NCBI RefSeq assembly: GCF_001921215.1
Contig: NZ_MSIF01000014.1
Span: 151,330 to 215,329 of the forward strand
Direction of reading: 5' to 3'
DNA from: Actinophytocola xinjiangensis
Lineage (GTDB): Bacteria; Actinomycetota; Actinomycetes; Mycobacteriales; Pseudonocardiaceae
Length of the DNA: 64,000 bases
Every line of letters begins with the position of its first letter. The first letter of the stretch is position 1. This document shows, in pieces, positions 47,373-57,036 of this stretch. The notes beneath the pieces are model-generated. The model saw only the letters and a list, made by a program, of their open reading frames with translations, made no database searches and was not told the origin of the DNA. A program made the position numbers and the translations under genes.

Positions 47373-48092
47373 GTGAGTCGTTCGACCGGACCGCTGCGCA
47401 AGATCGTTCCGGCGCTCGCCGTCGGCCTCTCCGCCGTGCTCGTCGGGTGCAGCTCGGGACAGGTGACCCAGACCGACTCCATCGAGCCGGCGGTCAACGG
47501 CAACCGGGGCAATGTCGGCAACATCGCCCTGCGGGACGTGATGATCGCCTTCCCCGAGTTCGGCGACTACAGCGCCGGCGACGACGCGCCGCTGGTTCTC
47601 ACGATCGTCAACACCGGCACAACCGAGGACGAACTGGTCTCGGTGACCAGCCCGGCCTCGCCCGACGTCCAGGTGCTCGGCGACACCGCCCTGCCCGGCG
47701 GGATGTCGCTGCAGGTCGTCGTGCCGGACGACTCGGCGCTCGCCGACACGACCTCCGCCCCCGAGACCACCGAGTCGGCCGACGCCCCGGAGAGCACCGA
47801 GGACGCCGACCCGTCCGCTCCCGGCGGCGTGACCGGGACGGCGACCGAGCCAAGCGGGCCGTCGGGCACCGAGACCATCGAGGAGTCCGTCGACACCGAA
47901 CCCAGCACCGAGCTGGACTTCGGCACGATCGGCATCGTGCTCACCGACCTGGTCGCCGACCTGGAGAACGGCCGCAACGTCCCGGTGACGTTCGTGTTCG
48001 CCAAGGCCGGCACGATCACCGTGAACCTGCCGATCGCCTCGCCGACCACCCCGCGTCCGGACCCGGAGGAGGACGGCGGGAGCGGCCACTGA
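47373..48092 (+). CDS. lpqE: LpqE-like lipoprotein
   Basis: A 239-residue lipoprotein with a GTG start. The signal ends in LVGCSS (lipobox Cys ~26). A conserved domain follows: NVGNIALRDVMIAFPE, DDAPLVLTIVNTGTTEDELVSV. This matches LpqE (Rv3584), which lies between carD and radA in mycobacteria. A Thr/Glu/Ser/Asp-rich insert (~125-175) separates it from a C-terminal beta segment (ENGRNVPVTFVFAKAG). The fold resembles PCuAC-type copper chaperones, but the usual Met/His ligands are not evident. The gene is divergent from carD. Confidence 0.88.
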   Translation: MSRSTGPLRKIVPALAVGLSAVLVGCSSGQVTQTDSIEPAVNGNRGNVGNIALRDVMIAFPEFGDYSAGDDAPLVLTIVNTGTTEDELVSVTSPASPDVQVLGDTALPGGMSLQVVVPDDSALADTTSAPETTESADAPESTEDADPSAPGGVTGTATEPSGPSGTETIEESVDTEPSTELDFGTIGIVLTDLVADLENGRNVPVTFVFAKAGTITVNLPIASPTTPRPDPEEDGGSGH

Positions 48093-48121
48093 GCCGTTCT
48101 GTCGGGCCCCGGCCGTAGGTT

Positions 48122-49507
48122 GTGGCCGTGGCCAAGAGCACGAAAGCGAACAAGCCGGGGTACCGCTGCGCCGAGTGCGGGCACGAGTCCGCCAAGTGGT
48201 TCGGCCGGTGCCAGGAATGCCAGGCCTGGGGCACCCTCGAGGAGATCGGCGTCCCCAACCGGGCGACCATGGCCAGGATCGCCGCCGGCGCGCCCAGCGC
48301 CCCGGCGCGGCCGATCGCCGAGGTCGACGTGGAGACCGCGCGGGCCAGGCGGACCGGCGTCTCCGAGCTGGACCGGGTGCTGGGCGGCGGTCTGGTGCCG
48401 GGCGCGGTCGTGCTGCTGGCCGGCGAGCCAGGGGTCGGCAAGTCGACCCTGCTGCTGGAGGTCGCCTACCGCTGGGCCGGCTCGGGCAGCACCTCGCTCT
48501 ACGTCACCGGTGAGGAGTCCGCCGGCCAGGTCCGGCTGCGCGCCGAACGCACCGGCAACGTGCACGACGCCATGTACCTGGCGGCCGAGAGCGACATCGG
48601 CGCGGTGTTCGGCCACGTCGACGTCGTCAAACCCGGCCTGCTGGTCGTCGACTCCGTGCAGACGCTGGGCTCGACCGAGGTCGATGGCACCCCCGGCGGC
48701 GTGACCCAGGTCCGCGCGGTCACCGCCGCGCTGGTCGCGCTGGCCAAGGAACGCGGCCTGCCGGTCGTGCTGGTGGGCCACGTCACCAAGGACGGCGCCA
48801 TCGCCGGCCCGCGCGTCCTGGAACACCTGGTCGACGTCGTCCTGCACTTCGAGGGCGACAAGCACACGTCGCTGCGCATGGTGCGCGGCGTCAAGAACCG
48901 CTTCGGCCCGGCCGACGAGGTCGGCTGCTTCGAACTGGTCGAGGACGGCATCCTCGGCGTGCCCGACCCGTCGGGCCTGTTCCTCAACCGCCGCGAGACC
49001 GGCGTGCCTGGCACGGCCGTCACCGTCGCCGTCGAGGGCAAACGCCCGCTGCCGGGCGAGGTCCAGGCCCTGGTGTCCAAGTCAGCCCTGCCCTCGCCCC
49101 GGCGCGCCGTGAGCGGCCTGGACTCCGCGCGGGTGGCGATGGCCCTGGCCGTGCTGGAACGCCGGGGCGGCATCCGCCTGTCCGAGTACGACGTGTTCAC
49201 CGCCACGGTCGGCGGCATGCGCATCCACGAGCCGACCGCCGACCTGGCGCTGGTGCTGGCGGTGGCCTCGGCGGCCAAGGACATCGCCCTGCCGCCGGAC
49301 CTGGTGGTCCTCGGCGAGGTCGGCCTGGCCGGTGAGGTCCGCCGCGTGTCGGGCCTGAAGAACCGCCTGGCCGAGGCGGCCCGGCTGGGCTTCACCCGGG
49401 CGCTGGTGCCGCCGGACTCCGGCCAGGTCCCGCCGGGCATCGACGTGACGGTCACGCCCAACCTCGGCGCCGCGCTGCGCGCCCTCTACGCCACCGCCGA
49501 GGGTTAG
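48122..49507 (+). CDS. radA: DNA repair protein RadA
   Basis: A 461-residue RecA-like branch-migration protein. An N-terminal C4 zinc finger is [10 protein letters not shown]...RCQEC. Walker A is GEPGVGKST, and the RadA-specific VKNRFG motif is followed by PADEVGCFE. The C-terminal Lon-protease-like domain starts ~280. The GTG start has no obvious strong ribosome site, so coupling from lpqE (29 bp) is possible. In mycobacteria disA follows radA; here a convergent otsA shares 4 bp at the stop. Confidence 0.96.
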   Translation: MAVAKSTKANKPGYRCAECGHESAKWFGRCQECQAWGTLEEIGVPNRATMARIAAGAPSAPARPIAEVDVETARARRTGVSELDRVLGGGLVPGAVVLLAGEPGVGKSTLLLEVAYRWAGSGSTSLYVTGEESAGQVRLRAERTGNVHDAMYLAAESDIGAVFGHVDVVKPGLLVVDSVQTLGSTEVDGTPGGVTQVRAVTAALVALAKERGLPVVLVGHVTKDGAIAGPRVLEHLVDVVLHFEGDKHTSLRMVRGVKNRFGPADEVGCFELVEDGILGVPDPSGLFLNRRETGVPGTAVTVAVEGKRPLPGEVQALVSKSALPSPRRAVSGLDSARVAMALAVLERRGGIRLSEYDVFTATVGGMRIHEPTADLALVLAVASAAKDIALPPDLVVLGEVGLAGEVRRVSGLKNRLAEAARLGFTRALVPPDSGQVPPGIDVTVTPNLGAALRALYATAEG

Positions 49508-50970
49508 GTCTGGGTCAGGGACTCCTGGTTCGCCGGGGCCAGGGCGTCGAGGAACGAGCGGGCCCAGCGGTCGACGTCGTGGGTGAGGACCTGGCGGCGC
49601 AGCGCGCGCATGCGGCGCCGGCCCTCGGCCGGGTCGAGCGTCAGGGCGGCGTGCATGGCGTTCTTCACCCCGTCCAGGTCGTGCGGGTTGACCAGGAACG
49701 CGCTGGTCAGCTCGGCCGCGGCGCCGGCGAACTCGGAGAGCACGAGCGCGCCGCCCAGGTCGTGGCGGCAGGCGACGTACTCCTTGCAGACCAGGTTCAT
49801 GCCGTCGCGGACCGGGGTCACCAGCATCACGTCGGCGGCGGAGAAGAACGCCACCAGCTCCTTGCGGTTGATCGACTGGTGCAGGTAGTGCACGACCGGC
49901 CGGCCGACCCTGGCGAACTCGCCGTTGATCCGGCTGACGACCTGCTCGATCTCGCCGCGCATCCGCTGGTAGTGCTCGACCCGTTCCCGGCTGGGTGTGG
50001 CCAGCTGGACCATGACGACCTCGGACGGGTCGACCCGGCCCTCCTCCAAGAGCTCCTGCAGCGCGTAGAGGCGCAGGTCGATGCCCTTGGTGTAGTCGAG
50101 CCGGTCCACCCCGAGGATGATCTTGCGCGGGTTGCCGAGGTCCGCGCGGATCTGTCTGGCGCGCTGGATGACCTCGCGGCTTCTGGCCGTCGTGTCCAGA
50201 CCCGACGAGTCGATCGAGATCGGGAACGCGCCGACGCGCACCGAGCGGTCGCCGACCTGCACCACACCCGGCCGGGTGCGCACGCCGACCGCGCCCCGGC
50301 TGGGCTCCAGGCCGATCAGCCGCCGCGCCAGCCACAGGTAGTTCTGCGCGCCGCCGGGGCGGTGGAAGCCGACCAGGTCGGCGCCCAGCAGGCCGCGGAT
50401 GATCTCCGCGCGCCACGGCAGCTGCATGAACAGCTCGGTCGGCGGGAACGGGATGTGCAGGAAGAACCCGATCCGCAGGTCCGGGCGCAGGTCACGCAGC
50501 ATCGCCGGCACCAGTTGCAGCTGGTAGTCCTGCACCCACACCACCGCGCCCGGCGCGGCGATCTGCGCACAGGCCTGCGCGAACCGCTGGTTCACCCGGA
50601 CGTAGGCGTCCCACCAGCCACGGTCGAACACCGGCGTGGCGACGACGTCGTGGTAGAGCGGCCAGAGGGTGGCGTTGGAGAAACCCTCGTAGTAGTCGCG
50701 GACCTCGTCGCTGGTCAGCGTCACCGGGTGCAGCCAGATGCCGTCGTCGGCGAACTTGTCGACCTCGACGTCCGGCACGCCCGGCCAGCCGACCCAGGCG
50801 CCGCTGTGCGCGCGCAGGAACGGTTCCAGCGCGCTCACCAGGCCACCGGGACTGTGTTTCCAGCGTTCGGTTCCGTCGGGCAGTCGTTCGAGGTCCACCG
50901 GTAGCCGGTTGGCGACCACGAGGAAGTCGGCGCCGCCGCCGTCGGGTAGGTCGGTCGTGCTCTCACTCAT
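49504..50970 (-). CDS. otsA: Trehalose-6-phosphate synthase
   Basis: A 488-residue GT20 enzyme forming trehalose-6-phosphate from a nucleotide-glucose and glucose-6-phosphate. Signatures are VVANRLPV (N-terminal), [33 protein letters not shown] and the donor site [14 protein letters not shown]. The start is the ATG of [12 protein letters not shown] with GGGAGG ~16 nt upstream. The matching phosphatase is fused to trehalase at 60.6 kb. Confidence 0.96.
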   Translation of the reverse strand: MSESTTDLPDGGGADFLVVANRLPVDLERLPDGTERWKHSPGGLVSALEPFLRAHSGAWVGWPGVPDVEVDKFADDGIWLHPVTLTSDEVRDYYEGFSNATLWPLYHDVVATPVFDRGWWDAYVRVNQRFAQACAQIAAPGAVVWVQDYQLQLVPAMLRDLRPDLRIGFFLHIPFPPTELFMQLPWRAEIIRGLLGADLVGFHRPGGAQNYLWLARRLIGLEPSRGAVGVRTRPGVVQVGDRSVRVGAFPISIDSSGLDTTARSREVIQRARQIRADLGNPRKIILGVDRLDYTKGIDLRLYALQELLEEGRVDPSEVVMVQLATPSRERVEHYQRMRGEIEQVVSRINGEFARVGRPVVHYLHQSINRKELVAFFSAADVMLVTPVRDGMNLVCKEYVACRHDLGGALVLSEFAGAAAELTSAFLVNPHDLDGVKNAMHAALTLDPAEGRRRMRALRRQVLTHDVDRWARSFLDALAPANQESLTQT

Positions 50971-51066
50971 CACGCCGCGCGTGCCTCCCTCGAACCCGTG
51001 AGCTTCGAGATTAGTCAACCTCGCAGGGTATTGGGTGTTGGCGACGCCGGTGTCACAACAAAGGTG

Positions 51067-52500
51067 TCACTCCAGTCGTCTCCTGGTCGGACGCAGCGGA
51101 CCAGCCAGTCGTGGCCCGGAGATCCGCCGCTCCAACCGGCCCAGTCCGTAGCGCACGGGCTGGGCGAGGTACTCGCCGAGGACCACGCCCGCCGCCAGCG
51201 CCAGCGCGACCGACGCGGCCACCATCAGTGTCGGCAGACCGGTCAGCGTCCGCTCGATGGCCAGCTCGTACAGGGCGCGGTAGGTCGCCAGACCCGGCAG
51301 CAGCGGCACCATCCCGGACACGGCCACCACCAGCGGCGGGATCCGCAGCCGGCGGGAGATCAGGCCGCCGGCGAAGCCGATGGCGGTCGCCGCGATGGCC
51401 GAGCCGGCGATCTGGCCGAAGCCGGCCAGCGCCAGCGCGCTGTACCCGCCGGCGCCGGTCGCGCCGGCGATCCCGGCGACCAGCACCGCGCGCGGGGTGG
51501 CGTAGCTGGCCAGCGCGAAGCACGCGGCGGCGGCGCCGCCGGCCACGGTTTGCAGCGGCAGCCGCAGCGCCGACGGCGCGATCGGCTCGGCCAGGCCCTG
51601 GGAGGGCAGGCCGAGGTTGACCGCGACGTTGAGCGCCAGCACGACCCCGGCGATCAGGCCGGCGGTCATCATCGAGACCTCGATGGTGCGTCCGGCGGCG
51701 GTGACGTTGTACCCGGTGATGGCGTCCTGCACGGTCGAGACCAGTGAGAGTCCGGACAGCAGCACGGTGATCGCCGCGGCGACGGCGGCCGTCGGGCGCA
51801 CCTCGTCGGGCAGGACGCCGCTGGCGACCAGGGCCAGGGCGCCGCCGGTGGCCAGCGCGCCGCCGACGACCTGTTGGAAGAAGAACGGCAGCGCGCGGCG
51901 GTTGAGCAGCCGCCCGACCCGGTCGATCAGCGCGGTGATCAGCGCGGCGAACAGCGCCATCACCGGTTCGCCTCCGATCAGCACGGTGATCGCGGCGGCC
52001 ATGCCGGCGTAGGCGCCGGTGGCGACCCAGCGCGGGTAGGGGTGGGGTGCGGAGGTGATCCGGTTCAGCTCGACGTGTGCCTGGCGCACGGCGATCCGGC
52101 CGGCGGTGATGTCCCTCACCAGCTTCTCGACCAGGGCGAGGCGGGTGTAGTCGAGGCTGCGGGTGCGGACCACCCGCAGCGAGGTGATCGGCGGGTGGTC
52201 GACGCCCCGGTGACAGGTCACGGTGATCGACGTGAAGATCACGTCGACCTCGCTGTGCGGCAGGCCGTACGCGCTGGCCACGGCGATGATCGTGGCCGTG
52301 GCGTCGGCGGCGCCGGCCCCGGAGGACATCTGCACCTCGCCGATCCGGACCGCGAGGTCGAGTACGAAGTGGACGGTCGCCTCGTCCGGCAGTGCCGGAC
52401 CCTGGACCGCCGGGGGGACCTGCCCGTCGGGTCGTCGTTCCCGGGGGAACCTGGGCTGGTCGTGTGCACGCGCGGACCGGTTCCGCTGCGTGAACCACAC
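51067..52500 (-). CDS. ThrE-family threonine/serine exporter
   Basis: A 477-residue membrane protein. The N-terminal cytosolic region (~40-190, VHFVLDLAVRIGEVQMSSGAGAADATA) and ~10 hydrophobic segments match the ThrE fusion of ThrE and ThrE_2 domains, as in Corynebacterium ThrE. The exported substrate, threonine or serine, is inferred. The GTG start at 52500 is fixed by a near-perfect GGAGGTGA site 5 nt upstream; in-frame GTGs at 52515 and 52521 lack one. Confidence 0.88.
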   Translation of the reverse strand: MWFTQRNRSARAHDQPRFPRERRPDGQVPPAVQGPALPDEATVHFVLDLAVRIGEVQMSSGAGAADATATIIAVASAYGLPHSEVDVIFTSITVTCHRGVDHPPITSLRVVRTRSLDYTRLALVEKLVRDITAGRIAVRQAHVELNRITSAPHPYPRWVATGAYAGMAAAITVLIGGEPVMALFAALITALIDRVGRLLNRRALPFFFQQVVGGALATGGALALVASGVLPDEVRPTAAVAAAITVLLSGLSLVSTVQDAITGYNVTAAGRTIEVSMMTAGLIAGVVLALNVAVNLGLPSQGLAEPIAPSALRLPLQTVAGGAAAACFALASYATPRAVLVAGIAGATGAGGYSALALAGFGQIAGSAIAATAIGFAGGLISRRLRIPPLVVAVSGMVPLLPGLATYRALYELAIERTLTGLPTLMVAASVALALAAGVVLGEYLAQPVRYGLGRLERRISGPRLAGPLRPTRRRLE

Positions 52501-52638
52501 CGCTCTCACCTCCACGTTCACGGCGCTTGTCGACAATATCCCTGGGCACATCGAACGGGCGGGCTCCAGTGTTATGGCGTGTGTCAGTGGCGTCGACCAC
52601 GTGACCTACGATGAGCATCGGCCACCGGGCGTGGTCGT

Positions 52639-52711
52639 GCCGCTGTAGCTCAATCGGTAGAGCACTCGCCTTGTAAGCGAACGGTTGCGGGTTCAAGTCC
52701 TGTCAGCGGCT
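52639..52711 (+). tRNA. tRNA-Thr (anticodon TGT)
   Basis: A 73-nt cloverleaf. Acceptor GCCGCTG pairs with CAGCGGC, D-arm GCTC/GAGC, anticodon loop CTTGTAA gives TGT, and T-loop TTCAAGT. The anticodon stem has one C-A mismatch at its outer pair, and the T-stem has two G-T pairs. CCA is not encoded. Confidence 0.93.
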
Positions 52712-52734
52712 CGGGGCAGCCAGCACAGACATGA

Positions 52735-52771
52735 CTGAGGGCGTCTCCCCTGCGCGGGGAGACGCCCTCAG
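52735..52771. terminator. Strong bidirectional hairpin after tRNA-Thr
   Basis: A perfect 16-bp stem (52735-52750 with 52756-52771), extendable by one A-T pair, lies between the tRNA and the convergent surface-protein gene and can serve both. Confidence 0.85.
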
Positions 52772-52787
52772 TGGTCAGTGGGGTCGG

Positions 52788-53492
52788 TCAGCGGCGAGCG
52801 CCTCGGGTGCGCATCAGGAACAGCAGTGCGCCACCGCCGAGCAGCAGCGTCGCGCCGAGGGCGACCAGCCAGCCGCCGGAGAACCCGGTCTGCGCCAGAT
52901 CCTCGTGGTCGGCGGCCGGGACGACCGCGGCGGAGGTCGTGGTGGACTCGGTCGGCGTGCCGTCGGTCGTCGTGGGTTCTGACGTCGTGGGCTCGCCCGG
53001 CGTGGTGCTCGGCTCGGTGGTCGTGGGCGGCTCGGTGGTCGCGGGCGGGGTGGTCGTGGTCGGGTTCGTCGACACACCGCAGGCGAACCAGTGGCTGATC
53101 TGCGCCGGCTTGCCGCTGGGCACCAGCGGGGAGTGCAGGTCCAGCCAGGGCAGGTCGCCGAGAGCGGCGGCGTCGTAACGGTTGTAGGCCGGGCCGCCCT
53201 TGACGACCACGCCGACCACGTCGGTGCCGTCGGCGATCGCGGTGATGTCGAGGTAGGTCCCGGAGCCGTCGGTGACGACGGTGAGGTCGGCGGTGGCGAT
53301 GGCTCGGCTGCCGGGGAACAGCTGGGCGCACTCCTGCGCCTTGGCGTTGCCCTCGTGCGCCGTGGCGCGGTCGTCCCCGGAGACCGGCTGCCGGTCCGGC
53401 GCGGCGGACGCGGGACCGCCGAAGGACAGCAGTGTCGCGGCGGCGAACGCCGTGACAGCGATCGATCTGGTCACGGTGAGTAACTTGCTCAT
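52788..53492 (-). CDS. LAQTG-anchored surface protein with Thr/Pro stalk
   Basis: A 234-residue wall protein. A signal peptide (MSKLLTVTRSIAV, cleavage after ASA) precedes a ~115-residue domain, then a Thr/Pro/Glu stalk (TTTTPPATTEPP-type), and the sorting signal LAQTG, a hydrophobic helix and RTRGARR. LAxTG is the class E sortase motif of actinobacteria. No sortase is in the window. The start ATG follows GGAGAAG. The ectodomain function is unknown. Confidence 0.88.
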   Translation of the reverse strand: MSKLLTVTRSIAVTAFAAATLLSFGGPASAAPDRQPVSGDDRATAHEGNAKAQECAQLFPGSRAIATADLTVVTDGSGTYLDITAIADGTDVVGVVVKGGPAYNRYDAAALGDLPWLDLHSPLVPSGKPAQISHWFACGVSTNPTTTTPPATTEPPTTTEPSTTPGEPTTSEPTTTDGTPTESTTTSAAVVPAADHEDLAQTGFSGGWLVALGATLLLGGGALLFLMRTRGARR

Positions 53493-53714
53493 GGCGCTTC
53501 TCCATCGTGGTGGGGACTCACCGCAGGTTCTACACCAGCGGAAACAGGCCTCGCGTAGCAGGTGACCACTGTGAACGGCCGGTTCCGGATGGTGGACCGT
53601 AGCCATCCAAATCCCCCGTTCGGGGTAGATCTGGTGTGACAGGTGTGGTCCTGGGGAAGCCAAGGCCAACGCACGTCCGTCGGGGAACGTGCCAGTCACG
53701 CCGGAAAGGGGGCG

Positions 53715-54620
53715 GTGACTGTGTCCTCAGCACCCGCGCTCGCGGCCATGGACTTCGCACAGGACTTCGGAGATGGCATCTCCAACGCCTGGAACTCGAT
53801 CGCGACGTTCGTACCCAAGTTCGTCGGGTTCCTGGTGGTCCTGCTGATCGGTTGGATCATCGCGAAGGCCGTCGCCAAGATCGTCGACAAGGTGCTCGAG
53901 CGGGTCGGCTTCGACCGCGTCGTCGAGCGCGGCGGCATCAAGCGGATGATGGCCAAGAGCAAGTACGACGCCTCGGACATCCTGTCCAAGCTGATCTACT
54001 ACGCGATCCTGCTGATCGCGCTGCAGCTGGCGTTCGGCGTGTTCGGCCCGAACCCGGTCAGTGACCTGCTCACCGCCATCGTCGCGTGGCTGCCGAGGGC
54101 CGTCGTCGCCATCGTGATCATCGTGGTGGCCGGCGCGATCGCCAGGGCGGTCAAGGACCTGATCACCAACGCCCTGGGCGGCCTGTCCTACGGGCCGATG
54201 ATCGGCACCATCGCCTCGGTGGCCATCTGGGCACTGGCGGTGATCGCGGCGCTGAACCAGATCGGTGTGGCCACCACGGTCACCACGCCGGTGCTGGTCA
54301 CCGTGCTCGCCACGATCGGCGGTATCGCGGTGGTCGGTATCGGTGGCGGCATGATCCGCCCGATGCAGAGCCGCTGGGAGCGCTGGATCACCCGGGCCGA
54401 GGACGAGGCGCCCAACGCCAAGGCGGCCAGCGACGCGCGTCAGCGCGGCCGGGAGGACGCCGCGCGGGCCGACGCGCCGACCCCGGCGACCGGCACCAGG
54501 GCGGCCACCGACGACGCGGTCCGCGCCGGCCGCCGCGGCGGGCCCGGCACGGTGCCGCACAGCGGTCAGGACATGCCGCCCGGGTCGGGGCGCATGCCCC
54601 CGCCGCCGGAGACCCGCTGA
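53715..54620 (+). CDS. MscS-type small-conductance channel-like protein (TM-helix repeat family)
   Basis: A 301-residue membrane protein. Four to five hydrophobic helices include the paired GFLVVLLIGWIIAKAVAKIVDKVL and VAIVIIVVAGAIARAVKDLI segments of the conserved TM-helix repeat, quoted here in part as GWIIAKAVAKIVDK. A charged, Pro-rich cytosolic tail (~240-301) replaces the MscS beta domain, so channel activity is unproven. The GTG start follows AAAGGGGG. A hairpin ends the gene. Confidence 0.82.
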   Translation: MTVSSAPALAAMDFAQDFGDGISNAWNSIATFVPKFVGFLVVLLIGWIIAKAVAKIVDKVLERVGFDRVVERGGIKRMMAKSKYDASDILSKLIYYAILLIALQLAFGVFGPNPVSDLLTAIVAWLPRAVVAIVIIVVAGAIARAVKDLITNALGGLSYGPMIGTIASVAIWALAVIAALNQIGVATTVTTPVLVTVLATIGGIAVVGIGGGMIRPMQSRWERWITRAEDEAPNAKAASDARQRGREDAARADAPTPATGTRAATDDAVRAGRRGGPGTVPHSGQDMPPGSGRMPPPPETR

Positions 54621-54641
54621 CCACTCCGGACGCGTGATGGT

Positions 54642-54672
54642 GACGGCCGGTGGCGTACGCGCCCCGGCCGTC
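54642..54672. terminator. Hairpin between convergent genes
   Basis: GACGGCCGG pairs with CCGGCCGTC (9 bp), and the loop contains a further GGCG/CGCC pairing. It lies 22 bp after the MscS-type gene stop and lacks a T-run. Confidence 0.5.
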
Positions 54673-54726
54673 GCCGTGCGTGCGGGCTCAGCCGTGCGTG
54701 GGGGCTCAGCCGTGCGTGCTGGCTCA
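54673..54726 (+). repeat. Three tandem 18-bp repeats
   Basis: GCCGTGCGTGCGGGCTCA recurs three times with one or two substitutions between convergent genes. The last copy includes the stop codon of the DUF6401-like gene. Confidence 0.8.
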
Positions 54727-55110
54727 GGCCGGGGAGGGCAGGCCGTCGGTCGAGGACGCCGGGCGGCCGGTGCGCAGGTCGTCGGCCAGCGTGCAGACGG
54801 CGGCCAGCCGCACACAGATCCAGTCGGCGCGCGACCAGCTCTGTTCGTCGGCCGGCACCCGCAGCTGCTCGCCGCGCTCCCGCACGTGGTCGAGCACGCC
54901 CTGGGCGTACCCGGCCAGCAGCACCTGCCGGGCCACGCTCGGACCGGAGTCGACACCGAAGCTCAGGATGTCGCGCACCGCGGCCGCGTGCTGGTCGACC
55001 TCGGCCGCCAGTCCCGGCGCGTTCGCGGCCGCCACGAGACCGCCGCCGACCTGCTCGGCCAACCGGTCCAGCAGCCGGTGCGCGGACCGCTCCAGCCGGC
55101 GAACCCGCAT
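54724..55110 (-). CDS. DUF6401-like small protein
   Basis: A 128-residue helical protein. The core AAEVDQHAAAVRDILSFGVD...VLLAGYAQGVLDH is like DUF6401 proteins, which are labelled natural-product-associated in some genomes; this recollection is tentative. The start is the ATG of MRVRRLERS, with AGGTGA 6 nt upstream; a GTG 9 bp earlier is less likely. It stands alone. Confidence 0.65.
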   Translation of the reverse strand: MRVRRLERSAHRLLDRLAEQVGGGLVAAANAPGLAAEVDQHAAAVRDILSFGVDSGPSVARQVLLAGYAQGVLDHVRERGEQLRVPADEQSWSRADWICVRLAAVCTLADDLRTGRPASSTDGLPSPA

Positions 55111-55312
55111 GTAGATCACCTACCCACTGTCGAGAACCCGGGCGAAAACACCCGGGCGTGTCTAGCACGCCGACGCCCGATGACCCGAGCCGAAGTGGGC
55201 GGTCACACAGTCATCACGATGTCGCCACGATGATGTCGAGACCCGCGGTCCAGGTCCGACTCGCTCGTGACACGGCCCCGCCGGGGCCGGTCGGCACGCA
55301 GAGGAGAATGAC

Positions 55313-55681
55313 GTGAAGTACTTGCTCATCATGCAGGTCAACCCGGCGGCGCTGGCGGCGCTGACCGAACAGGAGCGGGCGATGATCGGGGAGGGCCACG
55401 AGGAGTTCATGCGCCTGACCAAGGAGTCCGGTGAGTTCATCGGCACCCAGGCGCTGGCCGACCCGGCCAACTCGACGACCGTGCGCGGCACCGGCGCCCA
55501 GCCGGCCATCACCGACGGCCCGTTCGTCGAGGCCAAGGAGTACATGGGCGGCTTCTACCTGGTCGACTGCGAGAACCAGGAGCGGGCGGTCGAGTTGGCC
55601 TCGCTGATCCCGGACACGAGGCTGCCCGACCTCGCCGTCGAGGTGCGGCCGGTGATGTTCTCGGCCGGGTTCGAGGGCTGA
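55313..55681 (+). CDS. YCII/DGPF-domain protein
   Basis: A 122-residue protein of the DGPF family, with the hallmark TDGPFVEAKEYMGGFYLVD near residue 67, quoted as TDGPFVEAKE. The GTG start has GAGGAGAA upstream. It abuts the sigma factor gene (GTG immediately after TGA). DGPF proteins are the standing partners of ECF42 sigma factors; their enzymatic role is not settled. Confidence 0.93.
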   Translation: MKYLLIMQVNPAALAALTEQERAMIGEGHEEFMRLTKESGEFIGTQALADPANSTTVRGTGAQPAITDGPFVEAKEYMGGFYLVDCENQERAVELASLIPDTRLPDLAVEVRPVMFSAGFEG

Positions 55682-56944
55682 GTGGGCACGACCACCGATC
55701 GGGTCGAGGACCTGCTGCGCGCCCTCGCGCCGCGGGTCCTCGCCGTGCTCGTGCGCCGGCACGGCCAGTTCGACGCCTGTGAGGACGCCGTCCAGGAGGC
55801 GCTGCTGGCGGCCGCGACGAGCTGGCCGGCCGACGGCCTGCCGACCGAGCCGATGGGCTGGCTGGTCACGGTGGCCGGGCGGCGGTTGACCGACCAGTGG
55901 CGCAGCGAGTCGGCCCGGCGTCGCCGTGAGGTCACCGTCGCCGTCCAGCAGCCCTACCACGAGCTGATGTCGCCGGACCCGGCCGAGGAGGCCGGCCGGC
56001 ACACCGACGACACGCTGACGCTGTTGTTCCTGTGCTGCCACCCGGAGGTGTCGGCGCCCTCGCAGCTGGCGTTGACGCTGCGCGCGGTCGGCGGCCTGAG
56101 CACCGAGGAGATCGCCAGCGCGTTCCTGGTGCCGGTGTCGACGATGGCCCAGCGGATCAGCCGGGCCAAGCAGCGGATCCGGCAGGCCGGGGCGAGTTTC
56201 GTGATGCCGGAGGGTCCGGAGCGCACCGAGCGGCTCGCGGTGGTGCTGCACGTGCTGTACCTGATCTTCAACGAGGGCTACACGGCGACGTCGGGCCCGG
56301 ACCTGCAGCGCGTCGAGCTGGCCGCCGAGGCGATCCGGCTGACCCGCGAGGTGCGCCGGCTGCTGCCCGAGGACGGCGAGGTCGCCGGCCTGCTGGCGCT
56401 GATGCTGCTGACCGACTCGCGCCGCGGGGCGCGGGTGACCGGCGACGGCGCGCTGGTGCCGCTGGCCGAGCAGGACCGGGGGCGGTGGGACCGGGCGCTG
56501 ATCGCCGAGGGCACCGCGCTGGTGGAGGGGACGCTGGCGACCGCGCCGCTTGGCCCGTACCTGCTGCAGGCGGCGATCGCCGCGGTGCACGCGGAGGCGC
56601 CGGGCACCGACGAGACGGACTGGCCGCAGATCCTGGTGCTCTACGGCATCCTCGACCGGCTGGCGCCCAACCCGATGGTGACCCTGAACCGGGCGGTGGC
56701 CACGGCGATGGTGCACGGCCCCGAGGCGGGGTTGGCGCTGCTCGACGAGCTGGCGGCCGACCGGCGGCTGGCGGGTCATCACCGGGTGGACGCGGTGCGG
56801 GCGCACCTGCTGGAGCGGGCGGGGGAGCATGACCGGGCACAGGAGCACTACCGGCTGGCGGCACGGCGTACCGTCAGTCTGCCCGAGCAGCGCTACCTGG
56901 AGGGGAAAGCCGCAGCCATGAGGGTGGGGAAAACCTCAGGTTGA
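55682..56944 (+). CDS. ECF42-type RNA polymerase sigma factor with C-terminal extension
   Basis: A 420-residue sigma factor. Region 2 lies at ~1-85 (ACEDAVQEALLAA, GWLVTVAGRRLTDQWR). Region 4 lies at ~115-175 (LRAVGGLSTEEIASAFLV, split as LSTEEIASAF, then MAQRISRAKQRIR). A ~240-residue helical TPR-like extension follows, with HVLYLIFNEGYTA, a mark of the ECF42 (DUF6596-containing) group. The extension is thought to replace an anti-sigma factor in controlling activity; none is encoded nearby. It is co-transcribed with the DGPF gene. Confidence 0.93.
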   Translation: MGTTTDRVEDLLRALAPRVLAVLVRRHGQFDACEDAVQEALLAAATSWPADGLPTEPMGWLVTVAGRRLTDQWRSESARRRREVTVAVQQPYHELMSPDPAEEAGRHTDDTLTLLFLCCHPEVSAPSQLALTLRAVGGLSTEEIASAFLVPVSTMAQRISRAKQRIRQAGASFVMPEGPERTERLAVVLHVLYLIFNEGYTATSGPDLQRVELAAEAIRLTREVRRLLPEDGEVAGLLALMLLTDSRRGARVTGDGALVPLAEQDRGRWDRALIAEGTALVEGTLATAPLGPYLLQAAIAAVHAEAPGTDETDWPQILVLYGILDRLAPNPMVTLNRAVATAMVHGPEAGLALLDELAADRRLAGHHRVDAVRAHLLERAGEHDRAQEHYRLAARRTVSLPEQRYLEGKAAAMRVGKTSG

Positions 56945-57036
56945 TATTGGGGTAAACCCCGTGGTGGCCGGCCCCAGGCGCTCGTAGCGTCGGAATCGGT
57001 CTAGTCTCGCGGCGTTATGGGAGTAAGGGGAGTGTC

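Noticed and set aside
52788..53492. Sortase locus around the LAQTG protein
   Set aside because: No sortase-like gene with a TLxTC motif is found nearby; the anchor protein stands alone.
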